Origin: Siphonodentalium dalli | Lineage: Eukaryota; Mollusca; Scaphopoda; Gadilida; Siphonodentaliidae | Reading direction: 5' to 3' | Assembly (NCBI GenBank): GCA_032622095.1 | Contig: CP136067.1 | Coordinates: 55,407,899 to 55,471,898 of the forward strand | DNA length: 64,000 nt | In this document: in pieces, positions 19,811 to 31,498 of the stretch | Layout: every line of letters starts with the position of its first letter | How positions within the stretch are numbered: the stretch's first letter is position 1 | Notes under the pieces: model-generated | Told to the model about the DNA's origin: nothing | The model's input: only the letters and a program-made list of their open reading frames with translations | Database searches by the model: none | Translations under genes and position numbers: made by a program

Positions 19811-22168
19811 AATGGTTCTTGCTATGCGAACAGTGATTCATGTAAACCAGCGAGGCTCACAATCTTTATATCAGAAAACATCAATGACTTATCTTTATTT
19901 TTATATGTTGGCCAGGAACTGTTTTATTCTCTGTTGACACAATTCCTATATGAGCCTCGATATCTGTGAAATTATCACGAACAATCATCATATCAATGTC
20001 ACGTTTGATTTATATTGGTCGTATTTTTAAATATGCCTGTTTCTGAACTCTCTTCTCTGTGTGCTATTATGTATATCCATAGTAAAAATGAATTTAGACT
20101 TGTATTGGGATATACACTGTGTGTGAATTGTTACATGGGAAGTAATCATTTCTATTGCCGGTTTGTGATGGTTCAGGGATGATTGTTTACGGTTCATTAT
20201 GATTAAAAATAAAAACATTCGGGAAATTTTGACAAGTAAAACTCAAATAATTTTTAGGTCAATTATAGGTGATAATTTTGATTCACCCACACAATTTTTC
20301 ACTTTGTGACACAAGCATGAAATTTGGCATGAATAGTCAGGTCGACAGACTCAATACTCAACATATAGGATTTTTTTGTCACATGAGTTCAGTAAATCAC
20401 AACAACAAAGTTAAGCAATTATAAACCATATTCAAATAAGACAAGTTCGTCCAGAAGTTATACAAATTTTCTGATTTTTATATTTAAAATTATCTCAAAA
20501 AGCGTCAACACGTTCACATATTGTGACATCAGCATAAAATTTGGGACGCATGGTCAGAATAAAGTATATATTGAACAATATTTTCGAGTTAGAATGGTAG
20601 ATATATTCAAGATGGCCACCGTTTGTAAAAATGGTCGTATTCACTAATTACACTTTCCAATTACGGAAACACCCTTCTGGGCAGTTTATGATAGCCTGTT
20701 GCATCATGATCCTTGCCTGAGCCACCATATATATATATTTCACTTTGCCCACTATATTTCTCATCGCATCTGGATTCTGGAAGCATATACGAGCCCGTTT
20801 CATTTCACTCGATGATATGTTGGATGACGCTAGCATCGAGCCAGTATTCCACATGAAACGTTCAACAACGGACCTGTAGGTTGTTTCAATTAATATGAAC
20901 ATCTCATAATCTCATGACAGTATATTTATATTTTCACGGGTCGATTATATGGCCGGGCATGGCAATTATTCTATACCGGTACCCCACCGGACTGTCAATA
21001 CTTGGTCTCTACCAATCGAAGTGAAGCTAATATCACTTAATCTCCTGTTACTAGATATATACACTCATAATTCTTACTATTGTATTATGTATAAATGACA
21101 TACGCTACATTCATTATCGGCGTTAAAACGTTTGATACACAAAACTATTTGGCTCAAAGTGTAGAAATCGTGGGAATAAATCTCATGTATAGAACCGTAA
21201 TAGTCGTGATTGGCTTGAAATAGAACCGTAACACACATGATGGGATTATGATGCAAATGTCCCAAATTATCAACCCATATCGGGATATTTTCTCAGCTAT
21301 TTTACAGAAGAATAACACAGGTATACCTTTTACTCGGTGTTGCGTTTCACACTATACGTGCGCTCAAAAACAAAGGAATTATGTTTACATGGCTTGATTT
21401 TCAATGATCACATGTTGATAATCTCACGATAACTCGCTATTTCCGAGTTAATTGTGCTCTCAAGTTCAGGTTTCGTTTAATGCATTCAAGATATGTGTGT
21501 GATTTTGTCCAGAATTAAAAAAAAAATTAATCGTAAGGAACCGTATAAACAATCATTCCTGAGCCATCACACACCGGCAATTAAATATAATGATTTCCGA
21601 TGAAACTGTTCCTTAAAAATGGGAAAATAGGTCGGTTAGTAACGGAAGAGCCATGGCCCGACAAACTTAATTTCATCTCTGATGGATTGGACTGTATCTT
21701 GGACTCGAAGCTATATTCCACCATAATTGAAGTCGGGAATGAATGTTCCGTGCACACACCATAGACGGCACAAGAATGTTGTGACAAAGGGTGTCTTACC
21801 CCTCCAATTCCGGACAAAACAGTTAGGAATAAATTGGCAGCACTTGAATACTTTTGGAAACAATATTTGAGTGTTTTGTTCAAAATTTCCAAAAATCAGA
21901 AAACTTGATTAGGGACCAGTTGAGAAATTGGACTAAAATTATCAACTCTCGGTAATGTCATGCATGGCACAGCATTAGTTGAAAATTATGGACAAAAATG
22001 GTTGAATTTGTTCTGATAGTTAAATGTTCCATCCAGCATTTAGTGTGAAATTTGTTTTTAAGACAAAAAATCAGCGGTAAATAAATGTAATTTTTAGATG
22101 TTGGATATCTCTGGTTAAAGATGGTTGTGGTGGAACATCCAAAGTTTGATACCCCCTCCCCACGGGAT
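19811..22168. other. Intergenic, no gene recognised
   Basis: Two minus-strand frames (84 codons at 20648-20902 and 103 codons at 21581-21892) lie in slightly more GC-rich sequence. They contain no domain I can name and lack convincing exon boundaries. The end, from about 21890, carries the dispersed ATTTCCAAC-type repeat. Confidence 0.4.
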
Positions 22169-22197
22169 CCCTCTCTCTCTCTCTTTATATATATATA
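22169..22197. repeat. (CT)n(TA)n microsatellite at array edge
   Basis: A CT run followed by a TA run ends at the A directly before the CTAG of the array. The far edge of the array (29110-29175) also borders CT and TA runs. Confidence 0.85.
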
Positions 22198-22930
22198 CTA
22201 GAAGGTGACCCGACTTCGTCCCGGCTATTCAAAAACCAAATTTCAAGTCGATTGCTCCACCCGTTTCCTAGATCTGGTCTGCGCATGCGCGAAGCTGGTG
22301 TCGCACGGGTTCGGCGACCCGATAAAATTCGTATCCGGGGCAAGATACATTCACATACCAAATTTCAAGTCGATAGCTACACCCGTACCGAGATATATAG
22401 CCCAATGTCATTTGCGGATACCTCGGCCGGTGATGAGTTAACGCGACATCGGCCGGCAAGAGTTAACGCGAACACGTCACGATATGTTGATGGCGTAATA
22501 TATTTTTTTACGCAATGATTTTCGATGAGCGAAGCATGATCCTGTGTTCTTCCCGATAATTAAGGTAGAAACTTTAAACGTATACAGGCGTGTGATACAT
22601 CATTGGAAAGGTGAAACGCCACAGATTCTAACCGTGCAAATTATATGACTGGCAATTTATTATTCGCGCTATATCGAATCGATTTGTGAGCACCGAACTG
22701 AAATATATTAGCGCAAAACGGCGTAAAAACAGATTTGACCTCGGCACGTGAAAAGTTGACCTCGGATCTGAAAATCAATATGCCTATGTTCGTCTCCGGC
22801 CGAAAATACATCCAAATACCAAGTTTCATCGAAATTGGCTTAGTCGTTTTTGAGTCCATCGATTTCAAACACACACACAAACACACACACACACAAACAC
22901 ATACACAGATCTTTCAAAATATATAATAGA
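22198..22930 (-). mobile_element. Helitron-like array unit D1
   Basis: First of eight D-type units in a head-to-tail array. The minus-strand start is TCTATTATATATTTTGAAAG (22930). The end is a GC hairpin close to CCCGGACGAAGTCGGG, then TCACCTT and CTAG at 22198-22201. D1 is the most diverged unit on this edge: it has (CA)-rich 5' sequence, GGGTTCGGCGACC in place of GTGCTCGGCGACC, and differences in the middle third. Confidence 0.8.
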
Positions 22931-23662
22931 CTAGAAGGTGACCCGACTTCGTCCGGGCTATTAAAAAACCAAATTTCAAGTCGATTGCTCCACCCGTTTC
23001 CTAGATCTGGTCTGCGCATGCGCGAAGCTGGTGTCGCACGTGCTCGGCGACCCGATAAAATTCGTATCCGGGGCAAGATACATTCACATACCAAATTTCA
23101 AGTCGATAGCTACACCCGTTTCCGAGATATATAGCCCAATGTCATTTGCGGATACCTCGGCCGGTGATGAGTTAACGCGACACAGTCAAATGCATCGGCA
23201 GGGTGAGAGTTAACGTAATCTAACTTTATGACCTCTGACGACGTCATAGAAGTTACGCAGTGATTTTATCCTGATAAAAGATCCCCGTACCACTTGTACC
23301 TAATAATTGAGGCAGATAACTAAAACGGATACATACATATTATATATCGTTGGAAAGATGAAGCCACACAGATTCTAACCGTGCAAATTATATGACTGGC
23401 AATTTATTATTCGCGCTATATCGAATCGATTTGTGAGCACCGAACTGAAATATATTAGCGCAAAAACGGCGTAAAAATAGATTTGACCTCCGCACGTGAA
23501 AAGTTGACCTCGCACGGACAAATAAATATGCCTATGTTCGTCTCCGGCCGAAAACACATCCAAATACCAAATTTCATCGAAATTGGCTTAGTCGTTTTGG
23601 AGTCCATCGATTTCAAACACACAAACAAACACATACACAGATCTTTCAAAATATATAATAGA
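22931..23662 (-). mobile_element. Helitron-like array unit D2 (732 bp)
   Basis: Representative D unit. From 3' to 5' in its own orientation it has: CTAG/hairpin terminus; a 150-bp block with GCGCATGCGC and GATAAAATTCGTATCCGGGG; a GATGAGTTAACGCGACA block; a TGACGACGTCATAG block; TTATTATTCGCGCTATATCG; and a TTCATCGAAATTGGCTTAG block near the CACA/TGTG-rich 5' end. The 60-127-codon frames on both strands repeat in every unit and are not genes. Confidence 0.82.
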
Positions 23663-24394
23663 CTAGAAGGTGACCCGACTTCGTCCGGGCTATTAAAAAA
23701 CCAAATTTCATGTCGATTGCTCCACCCGTTTCCTAGATCTGGTCTGCGCATGCGCGAAGCTGGTGTCGCACGTGCTCGGCGACCCGATAAAATTCGTATC
23801 CGGGGCAAGATACATTCACATACCAAATTTCAAGTCGATAGCTACACCCGTTTCCGAGATATATAGCCCAATGTCATTTGCGGATACCTCGGCCGGTGAT
23901 GAGTTAACGCGACACAGTCAAATGCATCGGCAGGGTGAGAGTTAACGTAATCTAACTTTATGACCTCTGACGACGTCATAGAAGTTACGCAGTGATTTTA
24001 TCCTGATAAAAGATCCCCGTACCACTTGTACCTAATAATTGAGGCAGATAACTAAAACGGATACATACATATTATATATCGTTGGAAAGATGAAGCCACA
24101 CAGATTCTAACCGTGCAAATTATATGACTGGCAATTTATTATTCGCGCTATATCGAATCGATTTGTGAGCACCGAACTGAAATATATTAGCGCAAAAACG
24201 GCGTAAAAATAGATTTGACCTCCGCACGTGAAAAGTTGACCTCGCACGGACAAATAAATATGCCTATGTTCGTCTCCGGCCGAAAACACATCCAAATACC
24301 AAATTTCATCGAAATTGGCTTAGTCGTTTTGGAGTCCATCGATTTCAAACACACAAACAAACACATACACAGATCTTTCAAAATATATAATAGA
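23663..24394 (-). mobile_element. Helitron-like array unit D3 (732 bp)
   Basis: Same length as D2 and nearly identical. I noticed essentially one change (TTTCATGTCGATTG for TTTCAAGTCGATTG). Its 5' end TCTATTATAT abuts the CTAG of the foreign unit E. Confidence 0.82.
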
Positions 24395-25443
24395 CTAGCA
24401 GGTTAGCCCGCCACTGGCGGCATTCGTCCCATGGCTTTGTTCGAAAAAGCAATTGCAACAGGTTCCGAGACACTTGTGCTGCATTTGCACCAAATTTCGG
24501 CAGTAGTCAGAAACATGACAATTTATTTTTTGTTTTTCAATGAGTTAATTATTTTGTTTTTCAATGAGTTAATTGTGCTTTTTTAATTTTTTAATTGAAT
24601 TTTTTGGTTTTAAATTTTACCCGATTTTTTTTTGTTTTTCAATGAGTTAATTGTGCCTTTTTAATTTTGTTTTTCAATTTTACCCGAATTTTTTTTGTTA
24701 TTCAATGAACCCGTCCATGACACTTCCCGTATTTAGCAAGTTTGAGCTCAATCGGTTCGAGTCTATAAAGGACACACATATATATGACACTTCCCGTAGG
24801 TAGCAAGTTTGAGCTCAATCGGCATTGCCTGGAATTTCCCAGTAAATATTTAGCAAGTTTGAGCTCAATCGGTTCGAGTCTATAAAGGACACACTCATAT
24901 ATATTTGCCGACATTGCCGTGGGGATGCCCGTTCCTACACGCGTTTTCGATTCTATGAAGTACCCACATATATACACACATATTAATAGTAGATTGGCAG
25001 ATTCCAGTAGCTTTATAACGGTATATCTGGGGAGAAATCTGATGCTATATTCGTGATTATCTGGGATGATTTCGGTGTATACGAAGGTATATACTGTAAA
25101 AACAAAGCGCGCCATCCGTGCTCGCAGGGAATAAATTTCGAGCGATAACGTTTGCGTTCCCGTATAACTATGCAGATGCTAATAACGTTGAATGGGAAAC
25201 AGACGCTCTTTATAGAGATGCGTCAAAAACAAACGCTCATTAAATAATCACTTGATTAACCCACACCGTACCTTTGCGGTGATTTGAGATTGGAGAACGG
25301 GTGCTCTGAGCTTCTCTAAACCGCGACCACTGTCGTGTCGGTGGGATTTGACACTTACATAGGAAGTTTGAGCTCAATATGTACACGCGTTTTGGATTCT
25401 ATGAAGTACACACATACGGAAGTCTCAAAATATATAGTATAGA
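24395..25443 (-). mobile_element. Helitron-like unit E, different subfamily, inside the array
   Basis: A 1049-bp unit with its own ends: minus-strand start TCTATACTATATATTTTGAG and terminal hairpin CCGCCAGTGGCGG before GCTAACCTGCTAG. It has the same strand as the D units and is joined to D3 and D4 exactly at the unit boundaries. Its 5' 600 bp match the element at 50100-51470 (GAGCTCAAACTTCCTATGTA, CTCAGAGCACCCGTTCTCC, TTGACGCATCTCTATAAAGA). The 3' part is T-rich. No ORF of note. Confidence 0.8.
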
Positions 25444-26175
25444 CTAGAAGGTGACCCGACTTCGTCCGGGCTATTAAAAAACCAAATTTCAAGTCGATTG
25501 CTCCACCCGTTTCCTAGATCTGGTCTGCGCATGCGCGAAGCTGGTGTCGCACGTGCTCGGCGACCCGATAAAATTCGTATCCGGGGCAAGATACATTCAC
25601 ATACCAAATTTCAAGTCGATAGCTACACCCGTTTCCGAGATATATAGCCCAATGTCATTTGCGGATACCTCGGCCGGTGATGAGTTAACGCGACACAGTC
25701 AAATGCATCGGCAGGGTGAGAGTTAACGTAATCTAACTTTATGACCTCTGACGACGTCATAGAAGTTACGCAGTGATTTTATCCTGATAAAAGATCCCCG
25801 TACCACTTGTACCTAATAATTGAGGCAGATAACTAAAACGGATACATACATATTATATATCGTTGGAAAGATGAAGCCACACAGATTCTAACCGTGCAAA
25901 TTATATGACTGGCAATTTATTATTCGCGCTATATCGAATCGATTTGTGAGCACCGAACTGAAATATATTAGCGCAAAAACGGCGTAAAAATAGATTTGAC
26001 CTCCGCACGTGAAAAGTTGACCTCGCACGGACAAATAAATATGCCTATGTTCGTCTCCGGCCGAAAACACATCCAAATACCAAATTTCATCGAAATTGGC
26101 TTAGTCGTTTTGGAGTCCATCGATTTCAAACACACAAACAAACACATACACAGATCTTTCAAAATATATAATAGA
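25444..26175 (-). mobile_element. Helitron-like array unit D4 (732 bp)
   Basis: Nearly identical to D2. Its CTAG directly follows unit E on the plus strand. Confidence 0.82.
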
Positions 26176-26907
26176 CTAGAAGGTGACCCGACTTCGTCCG
26201 GGCTATTAAAAAACCAAATTTCAAGTCGATTGCTCCACCCGTTTCCTAGATCTGGTCTGCGCATGCGCGAAGCTGGTGTCGCACGTGCTCGGCGACCCGA
26301 TAAAATTCGTATCCGGGGCAAGATACATTCACATACCAAATTTCAAGTCGATAGCTTCACCCGTTTCCGAGATATATAGCCCAATGTCATTTGCGGATAC
26401 CTCGGCCGGTGATGAGTTAACGCGACACAGTCAAATGCATCGGCAGGGTGAGAGTTAACGTAATCTAACTTTATGACCTCTGACGACGTCATAGAAGTTA
26501 CGCAGTGATTTTATCCTGATAAAAGATCCCCGTACCACTTGTACCTAATAATTGAGGCAGATAACTAAAACGGATACATACATATTATATATCGTTGGAA
26601 AGATGAAGCCACACAGATTCTAACCGTGCAAATTATATGACTGGCAATTTATTATTCGCGCTATATCGAATCGATTTGTGAGCACCGAACTGAAATATAT
26701 TAGCGCAAAAACGGCGTAAAAATAGATTTGACCTCCGCACGTGAAAAGTTGACCTCGCACGGACAAATAAATATGCCTATGTTCGTCTCCGGCCGAAAAC
26801 ACATCCAAATACCAAATTTCATCGAAATTGGCTTAGTCGTTTTGGAGTCCATCGATTTCAAACACACAAACAAACACATACACAGATCTTTCAAAATATA
26901 TAATAGA
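26176..26907 (-). mobile_element. Helitron-like array unit D5 (732 bp)
   Basis: Nearly identical to D4; one noticed change is AGCTTCACCC for AGCTACACCC. Confidence 0.82.
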
Positions 26908-27639
26908 CTAGAAGGTGACCCGACTTCGTCCGGGCTATTAAAAAACCAAATTTCAAGTCGATTGCTCCACCCGTTTTCTAGATCTGGTCTGCGCATGCGC
27001 GAAGCTGGTGTCGCACGTGCTCGGCGACCCGATAAAATTCGTATCCGGGGCAAGATACATTCACATACCAAATTTCAAGTCGATAGCTACACCCGTTTCC
27101 GAGATATATAGCCCAATGTCATTTGCGGATACCTCGGCCGGTGATGAGTTAACGCGACACAGTCAAATGCATCGGCAGGGTGAGAGTTAACGTAATCTAA
27201 CTTTATGACCTCTGACGACGTCATAGAAGTTACGCAGTGATTTTATCCTGATAAAAGATCCCCGTACCACTTGTACCTAATAATTGAGGCAGATAACTAA
27301 AACGGATACATACATATTATATATCGTTGGAAAGATGAAGCCACACAGATTCTAACCGTGCAAATTATATGACTGGCAATTTATTATTCGCGCTATATCG
27401 AATCGATTTGTGAGCACCGAACTGAAATATATTAGCGCAAAAACGGCGTAAAAATAGATTTGACCTCCGCACGTGAAAAGTTGACCTCGCACGGACAAAT
27501 AAATATGCCTATGTTCGTCTCCGGCCGAAAACACATCCAAATACCAAATTTCATCGAAATTGGCTTAGTCGTTTTGGAGTCCATCGATTTCAAACACACA
27601 AACAAACACATACACAGATCTTTCAAAATATATAATAGA
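26908..27639 (-). mobile_element. Helitron-like array unit D6 (732 bp)
   Basis: Nearly identical to D4/D5; one noticed change is CCGTTTTCTAG for CCGTTTCCTAG. Confidence 0.82.
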
Positions 27640-28357
27640 CTAGAAGGTGACCCGACTTCGTCCGGGCTATTCAAAAACCAAATTTCAAGTCGATTGCTCC
27701 ACCCGTTTCCTAGATCTGGTCTGCCCATGCGCGAAGCTGGTGTCGCACGTGCTCGGCGACCCGATAAAATTCGTATCCGGGGCAAGATACATTCACATAC
27801 CAAATTTCAAGTCGATAGCTACACCCGTTTCCGAGATATATAGTTGCGGATACCTCGGCCGGTGATGAGTTAACGCGACACAGTCAAATGCATCGGCAGG
27901 GTGAGAGTTAACGTAATCTAACTTTATGACCTCTGACGACGTCATAGAATTTACGCATTGATTTTATCCTGATAAAAGATCGCACCACTTGTACCTAATA
28001 ATTGAGGCAGATAACTATAACGGATACATACATATTATATATCGTTGGAAAGATGAAGCCACACAGATTCTAACCGTGCAAATTATATGACTGGCAATTT
28101 ATTATTCGCGCTATATCGTATCGATTTGTGAGCACCGAACTGAAATATATTAGCGCAAAACGGCGTAAAAACAGATTTGACCTCCGCACGTGAAAAGTTG
28201 ACCTCGCACGGACAAATAAATATGCCTATGTTCGTCTCCGGCCGATAATACCCTAAAATACCAAATTTCATCGAAATTGGCTTGGTCGTTTTCGAGTCCA
28301 TCGATTTCAAACACACAAACAAACACATACACAGATCTTTCAAAAATATATAATAGA
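27640..28357 (-). mobile_element. Helitron-like array unit D7 (718 bp)
   Basis: A diverging unit near the right edge. It lacks a few bases in CCCAATGTCATT and CCCCGTACCAC, and the conserved palindrome is broken (CTGCCCATGCGC). It uses TATTCAAAAACC like D1 and D8, not TATTAAAAAACC like the central units. Confidence 0.8.
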
Positions 28358-29109
28358 CTAGAAGGTGACCCGACTTCGTCCGGGCTATTCAAAAACCAAA
28401 TTTCAAGTCGATTGCTCCACCCGTTTCCTAGATCTGGTCTGCGCATGCGCGAAGCTGGTGTCGCACGTGCTCGGCGACCCGATAAAATTCGTATCCGGGG
28501 CAAGATACATTCACATACCAAATTTCAAGTCGATAGCTACACCCGTTTCCGAGATATATAGCCCAATGTCATTTGCGGATACCTCGGCCGGTGATGAGTT
28601 AACGCGACACAGTCAAATGCATCGGCAGGGTGAGAGTTAACGTGATCTAACTGTATGACCTCTGACGACGTCATAGAAGTTACGCATTGATTTTATCCTG
28701 ATAAAAGATCGCACCACTTCTCCCTAATAATTGAGGCAGATAACTAAAACGGATACATACATATTATATATCGTTGGAAAGATGAAGCCACACAGATTCT
28801 AACCGTGCAAATTATATGACTGGCAATTTATTATTCGCGCTATATCGAATCGATTTGTGAGCACCGAACTGAAATATATTAGCGCAAAACGGCGTAAAAA
28901 TAGATTTGACCTCCGCACGTGAAAAGTTGACCTCGCACGGACAAATAAATATGCCTATGTTCGTCTCCGGCCGAAAATATCCTAAAATACCAAATTTCAT
29001 TGAAATTGGCATAGTCGTTTTCGAGTCCATCGATTTCAAACACACAAACTTACACACAAACTTACACACAAACTTACACATACACAGATCTTTCAAAATA
29101 TATAATAGA
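28358..29109 (-). mobile_element. Helitron-like array unit D8 (752 bp), 5' edge of array
   Basis: Last unit. It has three copies of ACACAAACTT near its 5' end, which explains the extra length. The minus-strand 5' end TCTATTATATATT is preceded by host A (T at 29110 on the plus strand), as expected for an A|T insertion of the whole array. Confidence 0.8.

Positions 29110-29175
<66 letters not shown>
29110..29175. repeat. (CT)n(TA)n microsatellite
   Basis: A CT dinucleotide run followed by a TA run separates the large array from the next Helitron-like element. Confidence 0.95.
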
Positions 29176-29176
<1 letters not shown>

Positions 29177-30195
29177 TAGCAGGTGGACCCGACTTCGTCC
29201 GGGCTGTTTCCCCTTTGCTTTCCGGCGAATTGCGCGACTTGACCTTGAATTGTACATGTTGAAGGTCAGGTGGAGTCACGATTTGACCCGTCCAAAACAC
29301 TGCCCGAACAAAAGTACCCGACAAAAGTACCCATCGAAATCCATCCGCTTTTACCCGATTTGACCTTGAATTCATCATTTTGAAGGTCAAGGTCAGGTCG
29401 GGGTCACGATTTGACCTGTCCAAAACACCCAGTGGACAAAAGTAACCCTATGTATAAAATTTCGTCGAAATACCATCAAAATTGGCGATTTGACCTTGAA
29501 TTGACCCGATTTCAAGGTCCAGGTCACGTCACACGGGCAAATGAATATGTTTATGAGACTCCCCATACGAAAGTATCCCCACATACCAAGTTTCATCGAA
29601 ATCCCGTGATATTCGGGCGTTTGACCTGAAATGACCCGATTTCAAGGTCAATGTCACGTCGCACGGGCAAATGAATATGCTTATGAGACTCCCCATACGA
29701 AAGTACCCCCACATACCAAGTTTCATCGAAATCCCGTGATATTCGGGGTTTGACCTTGAAATGACCCGATTTCAAGGTCAAGGTCACGTCGCACGGGCAA
29801 ATTAATAGGCTTATGCCACTCCCCGGCCGAGAATACACCCACATACCAATTTTCATCGAAATCCCGTGATATTCGGGCGTTTGACCTTGAAATGACCCGA
29901 TTTCAAGGTCAATGTCACGTCGCACGGGCAAATTAATAGGCTTATGCCACTCCCCGGTCGAGAATACACCCACATACCAAGTTTCATCGAAATCCCTTGA
30001 TATTCGTGCGTTTGACCTTGAAATGACCCGATTTCAAGGTCAAGGTCACGTCGCACGGGCAAATCAATAGGCCTATGTCACTCCTCGGCCGAAAATACCC
30101 CCACATACCAAGTTTCATCGAAATCGACTCGGCCGTTTTCGAGTCCATCGATTACTGACAGACACACAGACAGATCTTCCAAAATATATAATAGA
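29176..30195 (-). mobile_element. Helitron-like element F with ~130-bp internal repeats
   Basis: Minus-strand element from TCTATTATATATTTTGGAAG (30195) to CTAG (29176-29179), flanked by A (29175) and T (30196). About five repeats of 130-131 bp occupy 29460-30170. Each has TTTCATCGAAATCCCGTGAT, TGACCTTGAAATGACCCG and TTTCAAGGTCAAGGTCACG. TCAAGGTCA occurs several times. Repeat frames on the minus strand are not genes. Confidence 0.8.
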
Positions 30196-30366
30196 TATCT
30201 ATATATATAGTTTCTACATCACATGGTTATTATGACCGACTGTGGAGTGCGCATGCGCGAGCGACATGACGCTTTTTCTAACATCAAGCGTTTCTCAAAC
30301 TAAATCATCATCTAAATCGCTAAACATCTGAGATACTGTTACAGAAATATCGGGAAAAGGACTATA
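30196..30366. other. Spacer between divergent Helitron-like elements
   Basis: 171 bp between the 5' ends of F (-) and G (+). It contains GTGCGCATGCGCGAG, the same palindrome core found in the C, D and H units. Nothing else recognised. Confidence 0.6.
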
Positions 30367-31360
30367 TCTATTATATATTTTGAAAGATCTGTGTGTGTGT
30401 GTGTGTATCTGTGTGTGTGTGTGTAATCGATGAACTCAAAAACGACCGACCCGATTTCGATGAAACTTGGTATGTGGGGGTATTTTCGGGCCAGGAGTAA
30501 CATAGGCCTGTTAATTTGTCCGTGCGACGTCACCTTGACCTTCAAAACTCATATCTCGGGATCTGCAGTGCTATCACGCCGGATTTAGCACTGCGATGCA
30601 GGGAGGATAACTCTATATTCATACGTCGACGAACGTAAGCGTTTTGCAGGCAATTACGCATCGTTTATTTTTCCCAAAATTATAACATTTACAATATATA
30701 TTGTCAATTTGCAGGCTATTAAAAATCGTGCATCTATCCCAAAATATATCATTTATTACAATTTCTGATATATAAATTTTGTTACAGCTAATATTCTTAG
30801 GTCTATTGTCGATAGATTTATTTTTTGCATATTCACACCACGCATAGGCTCAAGCTGTTTACATTTACCCCGCGGGTCTGGAATCTCATCCAAGAATCCA
30901 TTTAGCTGAAATGATACTTCGTTGTTGCGAAATGGAATCTACCGGTGGCCCCAAACCGTCAATGCCAACAACATCGACATTGTTCAACTTTGACGGCGAG
31001 AAAATAATTAGTTAAAATTTACTACACAATGCTAATTTATCTTTACGTTGAAGCTTGATAATTAACGAGCGTATGTATATGAGGCGCGTTTATATACTTT
31101 AGTGGAAATCAAATCGGGTAAAACTGGCGGATTTGATACATAGGGTATCTCGGTATCCGCTGGGCCGGTATCCGCTGGGCCAATTTCCACCGGTGTTGGT
31201 GTTGGTAAACTGCCAGACGGATTTTGACGAAATTTGATACTTAGTGGTAATTGTTTCCAGGGAGTGTTTTGGACGGGTCAAATCGTGACCCCACCTGACC
31301 TTGACCTTCAAAATGGTCAATTCAATGTCAAAGCCCGGACAAAGTCGGGTCACCTTCTAG
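30367..31360 (+). mobile_element. Helitron-like element G
   Basis: Starts TCTATTATATATTTTGAAAG after host A, with a GTGTGTGT tract, and ends AGCCCGGACAAAGTCGGG, TCACCTT, CTAG before host T. The first 180 bp resemble element F and the last 110 bp resemble elements A/B/K (GGGAGTGTTTTGGACGGGTC). The centre (30600-31080) is unique AT-rich sequence, so it looks like a chimera or a capture of about 500 bp of other DNA. Confidence 0.8.
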
Positions 31361-31498
31361 TATTATATATATTTAATCTTTACTATTGATTATTCGTGAT
31401 ATTTTGCATTGCGCGAGTATTTAAAGCTTTCTTTTTGGGGCCGACCGGTGAAGGTAAAAAAAAAATTCCACTACTTTGTCAAGATTGTTTTTCCACGG

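Noticed and set aside
20648-20902. 84-codon minus-strand frame as a host exon
   Set aside because: No family motif, no convincing splice sites and no homologous copy. Length is within chance expectation.
21581-21892. 103-codon minus-strand frame as a host exon
   Set aside because: Not recognisable as any family, and no supporting signals were seen.
22205-28640. Many 60-127-codon frames repeated on both strands in the array
   Set aside because: They occur in every unit, overlap on opposite strands and carry no domain. They reflect repeat composition, not selection on protein.
31409-31498. Start of LINE ORF1 at 31409
   Set aside because: That codon is TTG. The first ATG in frame is 31499, and animals rarely start at TTG. 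Likewise the 32267 start of ORF2 is GTG and the first ATG is 32327.
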